In this document: positions 15,477 through 24,618 of the stretch, one piece after another
Layout: every line of letters begins with the position of its first letter
How positions within the stretch are numbered: the stretch's first letter is position 1
Source of the DNA: Cyclobacterium roseum
Lineage (GTDB): Bacteria; Bacteroidota; Bacteroidia; Cytophagales; Cyclobacteriaceae
Direction: 5' to 3'
DNA length: 64,000 bases
NCBI RefSeq assembly: GCF_010119225.1
Contig: NZ_WNKF01000001.1
Span: 310,001-374,000, forward strand
The notes under the pieces: model-generated
Database searches by the model: none
What the model saw: only the letters and a program-made list of their open reading frames with translations
Told to the model about the DNA's origin: nothing
Translations under genes and position numbers: made by a program

Positions 15477-16961
15477 TCAATCCCCATATAACGTTTTGGA
15501 AACCGGTTCGTATTTATCCCCCGCATTCCAAAGCGGTTGATTGGGATCATTGGCAATGTTTTCCGCTGAAAGAATAAAGGATTTCCAATACTTGAGGGCA
15601 TAGTCCAGGTCAAAATTACCTACTTCATCGGTCACCTGATGGTAATGGGCCGCTACGTCCTGGTCGAAAGCGGTAAAACCCAGGCTGAAAGTAGGAGAGG
15701 GGATCCCTTTTTTTGCAAAATTGACATTGTCTGAGCGATCGTAAAGCCCTTGTTCAGGTGCCGGGTCAGCGATGGCTTCCAATCCAAAAGCCTCGGCCGC
15801 GTCCTGGATGTGATGATCGGCAGAGGTTCTGCCCAGTCCGATTACCGTTACCAGGCTGGTATCATTGTAGCCTGCATTGTCAATATTGAGGTTAAAAATA
15901 ATATTTGACAAGTCCAATGGCGGGTTATCGGCAAAATACCCCGATCCCAGCAACCCTTTTTCTTCTGCCGTCCATGCACACAAAAGGACCGACCGTTTGG
16001 GAGGGTTTTCTCCAAAATAATGAGCAGCCTGAATCAGTGCGGCGGTACCGACGGCATTGTCTCTGGCACCATTGTAGATGGAATCTCCTGCTGCATTGGC
16101 TGTTCCGATCCCCAAATGGTCATAGTGGGCAGATAACATGATATACTCCTCCTTTAGGTCTTCATCCGTTCCCGGGATAACGGCTACCACATTTTTTCCG
16201 GTAATCTTTTTGTTGATTTTACCGGCGACCTGAATTTTCATGGTATTGGCCCCTGAATTCATGGCATTGATTATTTCGCCGGTCAAGTCCTTCATCCACA
16301 AATAGGGAAATGCCTTGTCCGCATCCGGGTTGGTATCCAGACCCATCTGAGGTTTATTCAGGTAATTCACCAAAAGACTCCAGGGAGTAGTGGGAACATT
16401 GTACATTTCGATCAATCCCAGTGCCCCTTTTTCCTGGGCAAGTGCTGTTTTTTCCCTGCCCGCTGCAAAAAGTTCGGATGGAGATAGTCTGTCAGGAGCA
16501 CCCACCCGGACTACTACCCATTTTCCGGCCACGTCCTTGTCTTCATAATCCTCTTCCAGCCCGTATCCGGCCACCACCAGTTCAAATTCACCGGAAATGT
16601 CCTGGCCCCCCAGCACCAGGAGCTCATTACCATGGTGTAAGGTGTCCTGATTCCAATGGATTTCTCCAATATCCGGAGGGCTGGAATACATGAAAGGAAC
16701 CTGCTGATAATACCCGTTTAATCCCTCCATAGGCCGGGCACCGTATTTCTCAAATTGGTTGGCAATATAAAGGGCTGCGATATCTATTTCAGGTCGGGCG
16801 GGATCCCTGCCCATCAATTCGTCGGCAGCCAGAAATTTAAAGTGGGAGAGTGCTTCGGCTTCCTGCAGGATCGTATCTATGTTTTCTTTTTGGGCGGTTG
16901 CCTGGAAAAAAGAAAACATCAATAAATAGGCGAAGCCAATGGATACTAGTTTGATGTTCAT
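15477..16961 (-). CDS. Secreted M28 family zinc aminopeptidase
   Basis: A 494-residue exported peptidase with signal peptide (cleavage after ~residue 23, ATAQ). Zinc-ligand motifs of family M28 are present: SAHYDHLG (His279), NGARDNAVG (Asp301), WTAEEKGLLGS (Glu333/334), an Asp at ~361 and HYHQVTDE (His at ~441). Residues ~105-250 between the N-terminal helix and the first zinc ligand look like an inserted PA domain (VAGYG, AGKWVVVRVG). It should trim N-terminal residues from peptides outside the cytoplasm. Adjacent downstream genes on the same strand begin 44 bases upstream of its start, so it may be the distal member of the mnmA-truC transcription unit, though its function is unrelated. Confidence 0.85.
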   Translation of the reverse strand: MNIKLVSIGFAYLLMFSFFQATAQKENIDTILQEAEALSHFKFLAADELMGRDPARPEIDIAALYIANQFEKYGARPMEGLNGYYQQVPFMYSSPPDIGEIHWNQDTLHHGNELLVLGGQDISGEFELVVAGYGLEEDYEDKDVAGKWVVVRVGAPDRLSPSELFAAGREKTALAQEKGALGLIEMYNVPTTPWSLLVNYLNKPQMGLDTNPDADKAFPYLWMKDLTGEIINAMNSGANTMKIQVAGKINKKITGKNVVAVIPGTDEDLKEEYIMLSAHYDHLGIGTANAAGDSIYNGARDNAVGTAALIQAAHYFGENPPKRSVLLCAWTAEEKGLLGSGYFADNPPLDLSNIIFNLNIDNAGYNDTSLVTVIGLGRTSADHHIQDAAEAFGLEAIADPAPEQGLYDRSDNVNFAKKGIPSPTFSLGFTAFDQDVAAHYHQVTDEVGNFDLDYALKYWKSFILSAENIANDPNQPLWNAGDKYEPVSKTLYGD

Positions 16962-17004
16962 TTCGTACTTTTTAATTTAAATATAGGTAATTATTTTTGG
17001 GCAA

Positions 17005-17721
17005 TCAGGGAAAAAATTCCCTCGGCTCCCATCCCAAATTTTGGCTCATTTCCTGAAAATGAGTCGGTACAGGAGCCTGAATAGTAATCTTCTCGTTGGA
17101 TTCAGGATGGTTAAAGGTCAGTTTCCAAGCATGAAGCAACATATAGCGCATCTGGAAATGACGGTCGAAAAACTTGTTTTGCTTATTATCCCCGTGCGTT
17201 TTGTCTCCAATGATATAATGGCGTAGATGCGCAAAATGCCTTCTGATTTGGTGCATTCTTCCGGTATGCGGATAGATTTTCACCAGGGAATACCGGCTGC
17301 TGGTATACCTGTTTGAGGATGGAAAGGGAATTTCCGTTTGGGCCAGGGTCCAATATTCCGTTTGGGCATCCTGAAGCTCAAATTCCAAATCTTTTGCCAG
17401 GGGCTGGTCAATCAGCGCATGAGCCTGCGGCATGTAACCCCGAACGATCGCCAGGTATTCTTTTTTAATAGAGGTACCTGCAAATTCGGGTTGTAAGCGG
17501 GAGGCGGCCGGAGCGTTTTTAGCAAACAGCAATACACCGGAGGTAGGCCGGTCTATTCGATGCAAGGGATACACTTTATATCCTAGCTGCTTGTGAAGTA
17601 GTTCAACAGCAAACAAGGCATCCGGGCTTCTTTCCAGCGGCGTTTTGTGCACCAATACGCCTACAGGCTTGTTTATCGCCAGGTAATCGTTATCCTCATA
17701 AAGTAGGGGGATTTGCCTCAT
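17005..17721 (-). CDS. truC: tRNA pseudouridine(65) synthase TruC-like
   Basis: A 238-residue RluA-family pseudouridine synthase. The catalytic motif HRIDRPTSGVLLF contains the nucleophilic Asp, and KIYPHTGRMHQIRRHFAHLRH is the conserved second signature. The short form without an S4 domain fits TruC, which modifies U65 in some tRNAs; assignment to another RluA paralogue is possible. The start at 17721 (MRQIPLLYED) is preferred because it lies one base after the mnmA stop. A start 33 bases upstream would overlap mnmA. Probable operon with mnmA, both acting on tRNA. Confidence 0.8.
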   Translation of the reverse strand: MRQIPLLYEDNDYLAINKPVGVLVHKTPLERSPDALFAVELLHKQLGYKVYPLHRIDRPTSGVLLFAKNAPAASRLQPEFAGTSIKKEYLAIVRGYMPQAHALIDQPLAKDLEFELQDAQTEYWTLAQTEIPFPSSNRYTSSRYSLVKIYPHTGRMHQIRRHFAHLRHYIIGDKTHGDNKQNKFFDRHFQMRYMLLHAWKLTFNHPESNEKITIQAPVPTHFQEMSQNLGWEPREFFP

Positions 17722-17722
17722 A

Positions 17723-18937
17723 TCAGGCAATGACTCCGGAACCAATGGCCTCATTTTCTTCGTACCAGGCTACAAATTGCCCGGAAGCAATTCCGCGCTG
17801 GGCATTTTCAAAAAGGACATACAAGCCATCTTCTTTCATCCTAAGCATGGCTTTGGATAAGGGTTGCCGGTAGCGAATCCTGGCGAGGTATTCGGCCGAT
17901 TCACCCACCTCTAATGCCTTGTCGGGACGGATCCAGTGGATATCGTCGGTGGGTACAAACAAACCATTCCGCAGTAAACCGGGGTGTTCTTCTCCCATAC
18001 CGGTGTAGATAATATTATTACTTGTGTCGGTACTTATGACAAATAAAGGTTTTCCGGTTCCTCCGATATTCAGGCCTTTTCGCTGCCCTATTGTAAAATA
18101 GTGAGCCCCATTATGTTCACCTACCATTTCTCCGTCGCTTTCCTGGTAACTGATGGGTTGGCAAATTTCCTCCAGGAGCTGCTGATCGTAATCGTCCGGA
18201 TCCATCCCGGCTGGAACCTGTTTGGCTTGGTACAATGGGGAGGACTCCGGCACAACGATCACTTTTCCCTTTTTTGGTTTTAGTTGTTGTTGCAAAAAGT
18301 CGGGCAGCCTTACTTTACCGATAAAACACAAACCCTGGCTATCTTTCTTTTCTGCCGTTACCAGGTCCAGCGAGGCAGCAATTTTCCGGACCTCGGATTT
18401 TTGAAGGTGACCAATCGGGAAAAGGGCCTTGGATAGTTGCTCCTGATTTAGTTGGCATAGGAAGTAGCTTTGATCCTTATTAGGGTCTGCCCCTGCCAAC
18501 AAGCGGTAAACCTTTTCGCCATTAAATTTTTCCTCCGCTTTTTGACAATAATGACCAGTGGCCACAAAGTCCGCCTTCAGTTTCAAAGCTGTTTTTAGAA
18601 AAATATCAAATTTTATTTCCCGGTTGCAGAGGATATCCGGATTGGGCGTTCTACCGGCCTGGTATTCTGCAAACATGTAATCGACTATCCGTTCCTTATA
18701 ATCCTCGCTCAGGTCAATCGCCTGAAAAGGAATGCCCAGCTTTTGAGCTACCAGCATGGCATCCGTACTGTCTTCCTCCCAGGGGCATTCGTTGGATAAG
18801 GTCACGGATTCATCGTGCCAGTTTTTCATAAACAAACCAATGACTTCGTATCCCTGATCTACTAACAAGCTGGCTGCGACTGAACTATCCACGCCTCCGG
18901 AAAGTCCTACGACCACTCTTTTTTTAATTTGATGCAT
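17723..18937 (-). CDS. mnmA: tRNA-specific 2-thiouridylase MnmA
   Basis: A 404-residue enzyme that installs sulfur at position 2 of wobble uridine-34 in tRNAs for Lys, Glu and Gln, using ATP and a persulfide relay. The PP-loop [10 protein letters not shown] lies near residues 14-23. The first catalytic Cys is in [14 protein letters not shown], the second in [15 protein letters not shown], and [10 protein letters not shown] is the tRNA-binding signature near the end. Length is normal for Bacteroidota. It is divergent from the gluconokinase/6PGDH fusion gene and precedes truC. Confidence 0.95.
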   Translation of the reverse strand: MHQIKKRVVVGLSGGVDSSVAASLLVDQGYEVIGLFMKNWHDESVTLSNECPWEEDSTDAMLVAQKLGIPFQAIDLSEDYKERIVDYMFAEYQAGRTPNPDILCNREIKFDIFLKTALKLKADFVATGHYCQKAEEKFNGEKVYRLLAGADPNKDQSYFLCQLNQEQLSKALFPIGHLQKSEVRKIAASLDLVTAEKKDSQGLCFIGKVRLPDFLQQQLKPKKGKVIVVPESSPLYQAKQVPAGMDPDDYDQQLLEEICQPISYQESDGEMVGEHNGAHYFTIGQRKGLNIGGTGKPLFVISTDTSNNIIYTGMGEEHPGLLRNGLFVPTDDIHWIRPDKALEVGESAEYLARIRYRQPLSKAMLRMKEDGLYVLFENAQRGIASGQFVAWYEENEAIGSGVIA

Positions 18938-19056
18938 CTTTTACCTTTTCCGGGGTTAAAATTTCAACTATAACAACAAAACCGGAACCTATGGTTCAGA
19001 AGGCAAAATTAGTCATTAAATTGATTCGATCCGGGCGAATTTTGCTAATTTCGTAT

Positions 19057-20958
19057 ATGATTATAGTTCTCTACGGTGTCACCGGATGTGGGAAAACCAC
19101 CATCGGAGCCTTACTTGCTGATCAACTTGATGTTCCCTTTTACGATGGCGATCATTTTCATCCGAAAGCCAACAAGGAGAAAATGAATGCTGGAATTCCC
19201 CTGACCGATGAGGATCGTATTCCCTGGTTGGATAATATTGCCAGGAATATGATCTCATGGGAAAAGCAGGGAGGCGCTGTTCTGGCTTGTTCGGCATTAA
19301 ATGAAAAATACCGCAAGATATTGAAGGTAGTACCGCAAATTCATTGGGTCTTACTGCAGGGCAGCAAAAGCCTGATCAAATCCAGGTTGGCCAGTAGGAT
19401 CGGGCATTTTATGAATCCTGCCCTCCTGGATTCGCAGATGGATACCCTGGAAATCCCCGATTATGGCTGGAAAATATCTGTAGAAATGACACCGGAAAAA
19501 GTGGTGGAAGAAATAACGAAAAAATTGAGCACAATGGAAAGTAAATCCGAAATAGGAATCATTGGAATGGGAGTCATGGGAAAAAACCTGGCCCTCAATC
19601 TTGCTGATCATCAAACCAGTCTGTCGATTTATAACCGGCACCTGCCGGGCAAAGAGGAAAAAATAGCGGAAAAAGTATTGGAAGCCAATCCGGACCTGAG
19701 TCAGGTGCGTGCGTTTGATCAATTAAAACCTTTTATGGAAAGCCTTCAATCACCCAAAAAAGTGTTGATGATGATCCCGGCCGGAGAGGTGATAGATCAG
19801 CAAATCGATGAATTATTACCCTTTCTGGATCCGGGTGATTTGCTAGTGGATGGTGGCAATTCTTACTATAAAGATACCGTTTCCAGAAGCCGGTTTTTAA
19901 AGGATAAAGACCTGTTGTTTTTGGGAATGGGCGTTTCCGGTGGAGAGGAAGGCGCCCGGTTTGGGCCTTCTTTAATGCCCGGAGGAGATCAACAGGGCTT
20001 TTTGCAGGTGGTTCCTTTTTTAGAAAAAATAGCCGCTAAAGATTTTAAAGGCAAAGCCTGCATCACCTATGTGGGCCCGGAAGGATCCGGCCATTTTGTG
20101 AAAATGGTACATAATAGCATTGAATACGGGGAGATGCAGGCAATTGCAGAGGTTTATTACCTGATGCGGCATTACCTGGAAATGCCCATGGAGGAAATAG
20201 CTGCCAATTTTGAATCCTGGATGGATAGCGATCTGTCCAACTACCTGTTGGAAATTACCATTGATATTTTGCGAAAAAAGGAAGCTGGCGAACCCCTTTT
20301 GGATAAAATTCTGGATCAGGCCGCCCAGAAAGGAACCGGTGGATGGTCTGTGACCACGGCGCTGGAGTACGGGGTTCCTTATGGCGTGTTGACCGAAGCC
20401 GTAATGGCCAGGAACCTTTCTGCCAGGAAACCCTTTCGGATGATTGCCGCCGGGTTGTATACGCCGGAAAAAATTTCAGGCATTGAAGGAAAAGAAGCGT
20501 TTTTGGATAAACTGCAGGCTGCCTATCAGGCCACCAGAATCATCAACCACGATGCAGGCTTCTCCCTCATGTTGGAGGTTTCCGAAAAAAACAACTGGAA
20601 CCTGAATTTCTCTGAAATAGCCCGGGTCTGGACCAATGGCTGCATCATTCGCTCCAGGCTGATGGAAGAGCTGGTGGAACTGTTCCTGGAAAACAATCGC
20701 ATTTTGCTTAATTATGAAGCCGTGACAGCCTTAAAGGGTTACCAAAATGACCTTTCCTATGTGGTGGGACAAGCGCTTCAGCACGGTTTTTCCGTGCCGT
20801 TATTGTCCAGCGCCATTAATTATTTTCTGGGGGCCATTACGGCAAATTCTTCCGCCAACCTGATTCAGGCGCAGCGGGATTATTTTGGAGCACACACCTA
20901 CCAGCGCATTGATGCGGATTCGGAGGAGCATTTTCACACAGAATGGAAAGCGAAATAA
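19057..20958 (+). CDS. Gluconokinase-6-phosphogluconate dehydrogenase fusion
   Basis: One uninterrupted 633-residue frame holding two enzymes. Residues 1-159 are a complete gluconokinase (Walker A GVTGCGKTT; YDGDHFHP; CSALNEKYR). At residue 160 a methionine opens a full-length 6-phosphogluconate dehydrogenase (GIIGMGVMGKNLALN for NADP binding, DGGNSYYKDT, GVSGGEEGARFGPSLMPGG, HNSIEYGEMQ). The fusion would turn gluconate into ribulose 5-phosphate in two consecutive steps. The ATG at 19057 is preferred over 18991 because it begins exactly at the kinase Walker strand; the extra 22 residues upstream are basic and unlike the family. The domains are joined without a linker. Confidence 0.85.
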   Translation: MIIVLYGVTGCGKTTIGALLADQLDVPFYDGDHFHPKANKEKMNAGIPLTDEDRIPWLDNIARNMISWEKQGGAVLACSALNEKYRKILKVVPQIHWVLLQGSKSLIKSRLASRIGHFMNPALLDSQMDTLEIPDYGWKISVEMTPEKVVEEITKKLSTMESKSEIGIIGMGVMGKNLALNLADHQTSLSIYNRHLPGKEEKIAEKVLEANPDLSQVRAFDQLKPFMESLQSPKKVLMMIPAGEVIDQQIDELLPFLDPGDLLVDGGNSYYKDTVSRSRFLKDKDLLFLGMGVSGGEEGARFGPSLMPGGDQQGFLQVVPFLEKIAAKDFKGKACITYVGPEGSGHFVKMVHNSIEYGEMQAIAEVYYLMRHYLEMPMEEIAANFESWMDSDLSNYLLEITIDILRKKEAGEPLLDKILDQAAQKGTGGWSVTTALEYGVPYGVLTEAVMARNLSARKPFRMIAAGLYTPEKISGIEGKEAFLDKLQAAYQATRIINHDAGFSLMLEVSEKNNWNLNFSEIARVWTNGCIIRSRLMEELVELFLENNRILLNYEAVTALKGYQNDLSYVVGQALQHGFSVPLLSSAINYFLGAITANSSANLIQAQRDYFGAHTYQRIDADSEEHFHTEWKAK

Positions 20959-20985
20959 ACCCTTCCAATTCCAGGTAAATCAGTT

Positions 20986-21402
20986 ATGTCCATTTTACAG
21001 AAAATAGAACAAGAATATTTTAACCCGGAGATTTCCTTTCAGGCCAGTAAAAGCAGTGGACCTGGAGGGCAGCATGTAAACAAGGTGAATACCAAAATAA
21101 TACTGCTGTTCAATATACCCCAATCCAATTTGCTGCAGGATCATGAAAAGGCCATTCTGCTTCGCAAATTGACGAAAAAGCTGGATAAAGAGGGCAATTT
21201 GGTTGTTACCTCCCAAGACTCCCGCTCCCAAATCCAAAACAAGAAAAAAGCCATCAAAAAATTCTATGGCTTGTTAAAAAAAGCATTTCATAAAAAGAAA
21301 CCCAGGATTGCGACCAAACCAGGGAAAGCAGCCAAAGAAAAGAGACTAAAAGCCAAAAAGATCCAATCCCAAAAGAAACAGTACCGGAGCAAGGATTGGT
21401 AG
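20986..21402 (+). CDS. arfB: Peptidyl-tRNA hydrolase ArfB (ribosome rescue factor)
   Basis: A 138-residue protein of the RF-like YaeJ/ArfB family. The GGQ catalytic motif lies in SGPGGQHVNKVNTK (~residues 24-37), and the C-terminal ~35 residues are very rich in Lys and Arg, the tail that enters the empty mRNA channel of stalled ribosomes. It lacks the codon-recognition domain of RF1/RF2. It begins 27 bases after the gluconokinase/6PGDH fusion gene and is probably co-transcribed with it. Confidence 0.9.
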   Translation: MSILQKIEQEYFNPEISFQASKSSGPGGQHVNKVNTKIILLFNIPQSNLLQDHEKAILLRKLTKKLDKEGNLVVTSQDSRSQIQNKKKAIKKFYGLLKKAFHKKKPRIATKPGKAAKEKRLKAKKIQSQKKQYRSKDW

Positions 21403-21407
21403 CTGAT

Positions 21408-21442
21408 TTAACCGGTGGTCAATTTATTTGACCTCCGGTTAA
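21408..21442. terminator. Stem-loop between convergent arfB and ilvE
   Basis: TTAACCGG-t-GGTCAA and TTGACC-t-CCGGTTAA form a 14-bp stem with one T-T mismatch around the 5-base loop TTTAT, in the only gap between two converging genes. No clear T-tract follows in either direction, so it is called a bidirectional terminator by position and structure. Confidence 0.65.
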
Positions 21443-21487
21443 AAACGTTCTGCTTTCACTTTTCCAATTTATTCACAGCTTTCGATC

Positions 21488-22531
21488 TCAAGCATCCAAC
21501 AGTTGATTCCAGCCGTAAGTATCCGGCTTTTTTCCTTTTCGGACCGCTGCCAGTTTATCCTTTAGCCGGTACATTCCAGCATCTGCCTCCAGGTAAGTCG
21601 CATACGATTTCCCCTGGTAGCTTATGGTTTCAATAGGTGAAATGACAGCCGCTGTACCGGCTCCAAAAGCTTCGACCCGCTCGCCTTTTTCAATTCTCTC
21701 CGTAATTTCCTCAATTGCCACCGCTCTTTCTTCCACGGTAAATCCTTCTTCACTGGCCAATTTCAATAGCGAATCCCGGGTAATCCCATCCAAGATGCTA
21801 TCACTAAGGGCGGGCGTCACCAGTGTCTTGCCATCAAGTATAAAAAGAATGTTCATAGTCCCGGATTCCTCAATATACTTTTTTTCCTTCGCATCCAGCC
21901 AGATAATCTGGTCAAAACCTTCTTTCTTGGCATTGATTTGGGGTAGTAGGGTGGCACCGTAATTGCCCCCGTTTTTTGCCGCACCGGCGCCTCCTCTGGC
22001 AGAACGAATGTAGTTGGTTTCTACCTTTACCTTGAGTGGCTTATTATAATAGGCTCGCATTGGCGAAAGCACGACCATAAACAGGTATTCCTGAGAAGCA
22101 TCCACGCCCAATTTCTTTTCCGTAGCGATGACAAAAGGACGGATGTAAAGGGAATAGTCCGGATCATCGATGACCCAATCCGATTCCATTTTTAGCAGCT
22201 CTAAAATTCCATCCATAAATAGATGACGAGGAAGGGGAGGCATGGCCATTCTTTCCAGGGAACGGTTCATTCGTTTCCAATGGCTCTCCATACGGAAAAT
22301 ATTTATGTTCCCATTCGTCATCCGAAAGGCCTTGAGTCCTTCAAATACCGTCTGCCCGTAGTGAAAACACATGGCCAAAGGGGATAGGGAGATGGACTGT
22401 ACCGGCGCTATGCGGTGTTCCGACCATTCCCCCTGCTGGTAAGCGGCCAGGAGCATGCGGTCGGTAGATTGAACCCCAAAAGTGAAGTTTTCAAAATCAA
22501 AGTCGGGTTTTCGGGTTTCAGTTTCGTTCAT
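21488..22531 (-). CDS. ilvE: Branched-chain amino acid aminotransferase
   Basis: A 347-residue class IV PLP aminotransferase, last step of Val, Leu and Ile synthesis and first step of their breakdown. Family landmarks: FGQTVFEGLKAF-like stretch (HYGQTVFEGLKAF), YIRPFVIATEKKLGV, the PLP-lysine region ARGGAGAAKNGGNYGATLLP, the EESGTMNILFIL box, and GAGTAAVISPI near the end. Start 22531 gives a normal short N-terminus. It is 15 bases downstream of the DinB-like gene on the same strand. Confidence 0.93.
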   Translation of the reverse strand: MNETETRKPDFDFENFTFGVQSTDRMLLAAYQQGEWSEHRIAPVQSISLSPLAMCFHYGQTVFEGLKAFRMTNGNINIFRMESHWKRMNRSLERMAMPPLPRHLFMDGILELLKMESDWVIDDPDYSLYIRPFVIATEKKLGVDASQEYLFMVVLSPMRAYYNKPLKVKVETNYIRSARGGAGAAKNGGNYGATLLPQINAKKEGFDQIIWLDAKEKKYIEESGTMNILFILDGKTLVTPALSDSILDGITRDSLLKLASEEGFTVEERAVAIEEITERIEKGERVEAFGAGTAAVISPIETISYQGKSYATYLEADAGMYRLKDKLAAVRKGKKPDTYGWNQLLDA

Positions 22532-22546
22532 AATATGTCTTACTAG

Positions 22547-23074
22547 TTAATTTTCTATTCGTTTTGCCTGATAAATATGGGCCAAATGATGCCTGCCGTG
22601 CCAATCGTACAAACACACACTGGCTTTTAGTGGTATGAACTTGTCCTGCTCCGGATGAAAAAACCTTTTGTTCCATTGCGCTTCCGTCATATTCACCATG
22701 AGGTAAGTCCATCGTTCATGGATGCCTGTCAGTATGTTAACGGATCCACGCATTCCAAGTTTACTATCGGGAAGATCTGCCCAAAGGTTTTCTTTGTAGG
22801 GCTTAATGACCGGATTTTCTTCCGTCAAAGCCAACTTAAAACGCATGTAGGCGTTCATGTGGCTATCCGCCAGGTGATGCACCACTTGCCGGATGGTCCA
22901 TCCAGCAGGTCGGTATTTTCTTTCAAGCATTTCATCGCCTAAATTGTTTACAGCTTCTTGTAAATCCTCTGGAAAATATTGAATACCCAGCATGGCCTGC
23001 TGCACCTTTTCAGTGGTAAGCTGTTCCGGGAGTTGAAACCTCCCAAGTGGGTATTTTAGTACTTCCAAATTCAT
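22547..23074 (-). CDS. YfiT/DinB-fold putative metal-dependent thiol transferase
   Basis: A 175-residue four-helix protein of the DinB superfamily, closest to the YfiT group (putative bacillithiol transferases). The metal-binding triad is recognisable: the HHLADSH segment (~residues 66-72) and DWHGRHHLAHI near the C-terminus. The motif GWTIRQVVHHLADSHMN is typical of this group. It may conjugate a low-molecular-weight thiol to electrophiles, but the physiological substrate is not known. First gene of a likely two-gene unit with ilvE. Confidence 0.8.
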   Translation of the reverse strand: MNLEVLKYPLGRFQLPEQLTTEKVQQAMLGIQYFPEDLQEAVNNLGDEMLERKYRPAGWTIRQVVHHLADSHMNAYMRFKLALTEENPVIKPYKENLWADLPDSKLGMRGSVNILTGIHERWTYLMVNMTEAQWNKRFFHPEQDKFIPLKASVCLYDWHGRHHLAHIYQAKRIEN

Positions 23075-23153
23075 AGATGCTATTTCAGGCGGAAACGAAT
23101 GACCCTATTACGGAAAATCCAATTGCGAAGGCAAATAAACGAAGGAATAATGA

Positions 23154-23183
23154 TTGGTTACAGATACAATTTATTTAATTTTG
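23154..23183 (+). promoter_or_regulatory. Bacteroidota-type promoter of the MocR gene
   Basis: TTG at 23154-23156, a 19-base spacer, then TAATTTTG at 23176-23183, which fits the Bacteroidota sigma-A consensus (TTG / TAnnTTTG). The -7 box lies 25 bases before the ATG at 23209. Confidence 0.6.
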
Positions 23184-23208
23184 AGGGGTACAGTTAAAGC
23201 AGGTGTAA

Positions 23209-24618
23209 ATGACATTGTATCAGGAGTTGGCGACTAATTTCGAGGGCCTTATTCACAAGGGCAGCCTAAAAGTGGGGGATAAGATGCCTTCCATTCGCAC
23301 GGTGAGCAAGGAATACGGGGTAAGTAAAAATACCGTAATTCAGGCTTACCTGGTATTGGAAAGCAGGTCCTGCATCGTGTCCAGGCCACAGGCAGGATTT
23401 TTTGTCTGCGAAAAAGCAGATCAACGCTTACCCGTGCCCGATGCCAGCATGCCTCAAAATCATCCCGCCGATGCTGCAGACGATGGGTTGATTGGAAAGG
23501 TGTTCCGTAATTTTGTCAACAAGGAAATCACCCAGCTATCCCTGAGTGTACCCGACGAAAGTTTTTTTCCAGTGGCCCGCCTTAACAAATGCCTGCGGAA
23601 AGCAACGCAAACGCTGTCCTCCGGGGGAACCGGTTACGATGATATTCAGGGCAACCTGCGCCTCCGGAAAAACGTAGCCAAATGGTCCTTTACCTGGTCG
23701 GGTAATTTGGGTACCAAGGACCTGGTCACCACTTCCGGAGCCATGCATGCGATTTCCTTAGCATTTATGGCATTAACCCGGCCCGGAACGCGGATCGCTG
23801 TCGAAAGCCCAGTGTATTTCGGCATCCTGCAACTGGCAAAAAACATGGGCCTGCGGGTCATAGAACTCCCTACCCATCCCGTGTTTGGGGTAAGTCCCGA
23901 AGACATAAAAGCGGTGATCGGTAAAATAGATATTTGTTTGTTGGTCAGTAATTTTAATAACCCGCTCGGGAGTTGCATGCCGGAAGAAAACAAGAAGGAG
24001 ATTGTACAGATCCTGGCGCAGCATGGGATTCCATTGATAGAGGATGACCTGTACGGAGACGTGTATTTTGGAGCAAACCGGCCCAAGCCCTGCAAAGCCT
24101 TTGATCAGGAAGGGATGGTTTTGTGGTGCGGATCCGTGTCCAAAACCCTGGCCCCGGGCTATCGGGTGGGCTGGATGGCACCTGGAAAATACATGAAGGA
24201 CATCTTAAAGCTAAAACTCTTCCATTCCGTATCCGGCACCGCGCTGACACAGGAAGCCATTGGCCTGTTTTTAGAAAACGATCGGTACGAGCGGCATTTG
24301 CGATTGCTACGAAAGACCCTGCATGCCAATTCCCTTCATTTTATCCGAACCATTGCGGATCATTTTCCGGCCGAAACCAGGGTAAGCCGGCCTCAGGGGG
24401 GATTTGTATTGTGGGTGGAGCTGGCAAAAAAGGTAGATACCGGAAAACTATTTGACCCGGTATTATCTCAGGGAATTAGCTTTGCGCCGGGAAGGATGTT
24501 TACCCTTCAAAACCAATTTCACCATTGCCTGCGCCTCAATTATGGCTTGCCCTGGTCCGAAAAGCTGGAGCAACAACTAATGGTATTGGGGCAGTTACTG
24601 AAAGGCGACGTTCGGTAA
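23209..24618 (+). CDS. MocR/PdxR-type regulator (GntR HTH fused to aminotransferase fold)
   Basis: A 469-residue transcription factor. The N-terminal ~70 residues are a GntR winged helix (GDKMPSIRTVSKEYGVSKNTV). A linker leads into a class I aminotransferase fold from ~110 with SGAMHAISLAFMAL, ESPVYFGIL, SNFNNPLGS, EDDLYGDVYFG and the PLP-lysine box GSVSKTLAPGYRVGWM. Such proteins sense PLP or an amino compound; targets are usually the neighbouring gene. It is divergent from the YfiT-ilvE unit, so ilvE or amino acid metabolism is a candidate. Its stop codon directly abuts the stop codon of the converging TonB receptor gene. Confidence 0.88.
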   Translation: MTLYQELATNFEGLIHKGSLKVGDKMPSIRTVSKEYGVSKNTVIQAYLVLESRSCIVSRPQAGFFVCEKADQRLPVPDASMPQNHPADAADDGLIGKVFRNFVNKEITQLSLSVPDESFFPVARLNKCLRKATQTLSSGGTGYDDIQGNLRLRKNVAKWSFTWSGNLGTKDLVTTSGAMHAISLAFMALTRPGTRIAVESPVYFGILQLAKNMGLRVIELPTHPVFGVSPEDIKAVIGKIDICLLVSNFNNPLGSCMPEENKKEIVQILAQHGIPLIEDDLYGDVYFGANRPKPCKAFDQEGMVLWCGSVSKTLAPGYRVGWMAPGKYMKDILKLKLFHSVSGTALTQEAIGLFLENDRYERHLRLLRKTLHANSLHFIRTIADHFPAETRVSRPQGGFVLWVELAKKVDTGKLFDPVLSQGISFAPGRMFTLQNQFHHCLRLNYGLPWSEKLEQQLMVLGQLLKGDVR

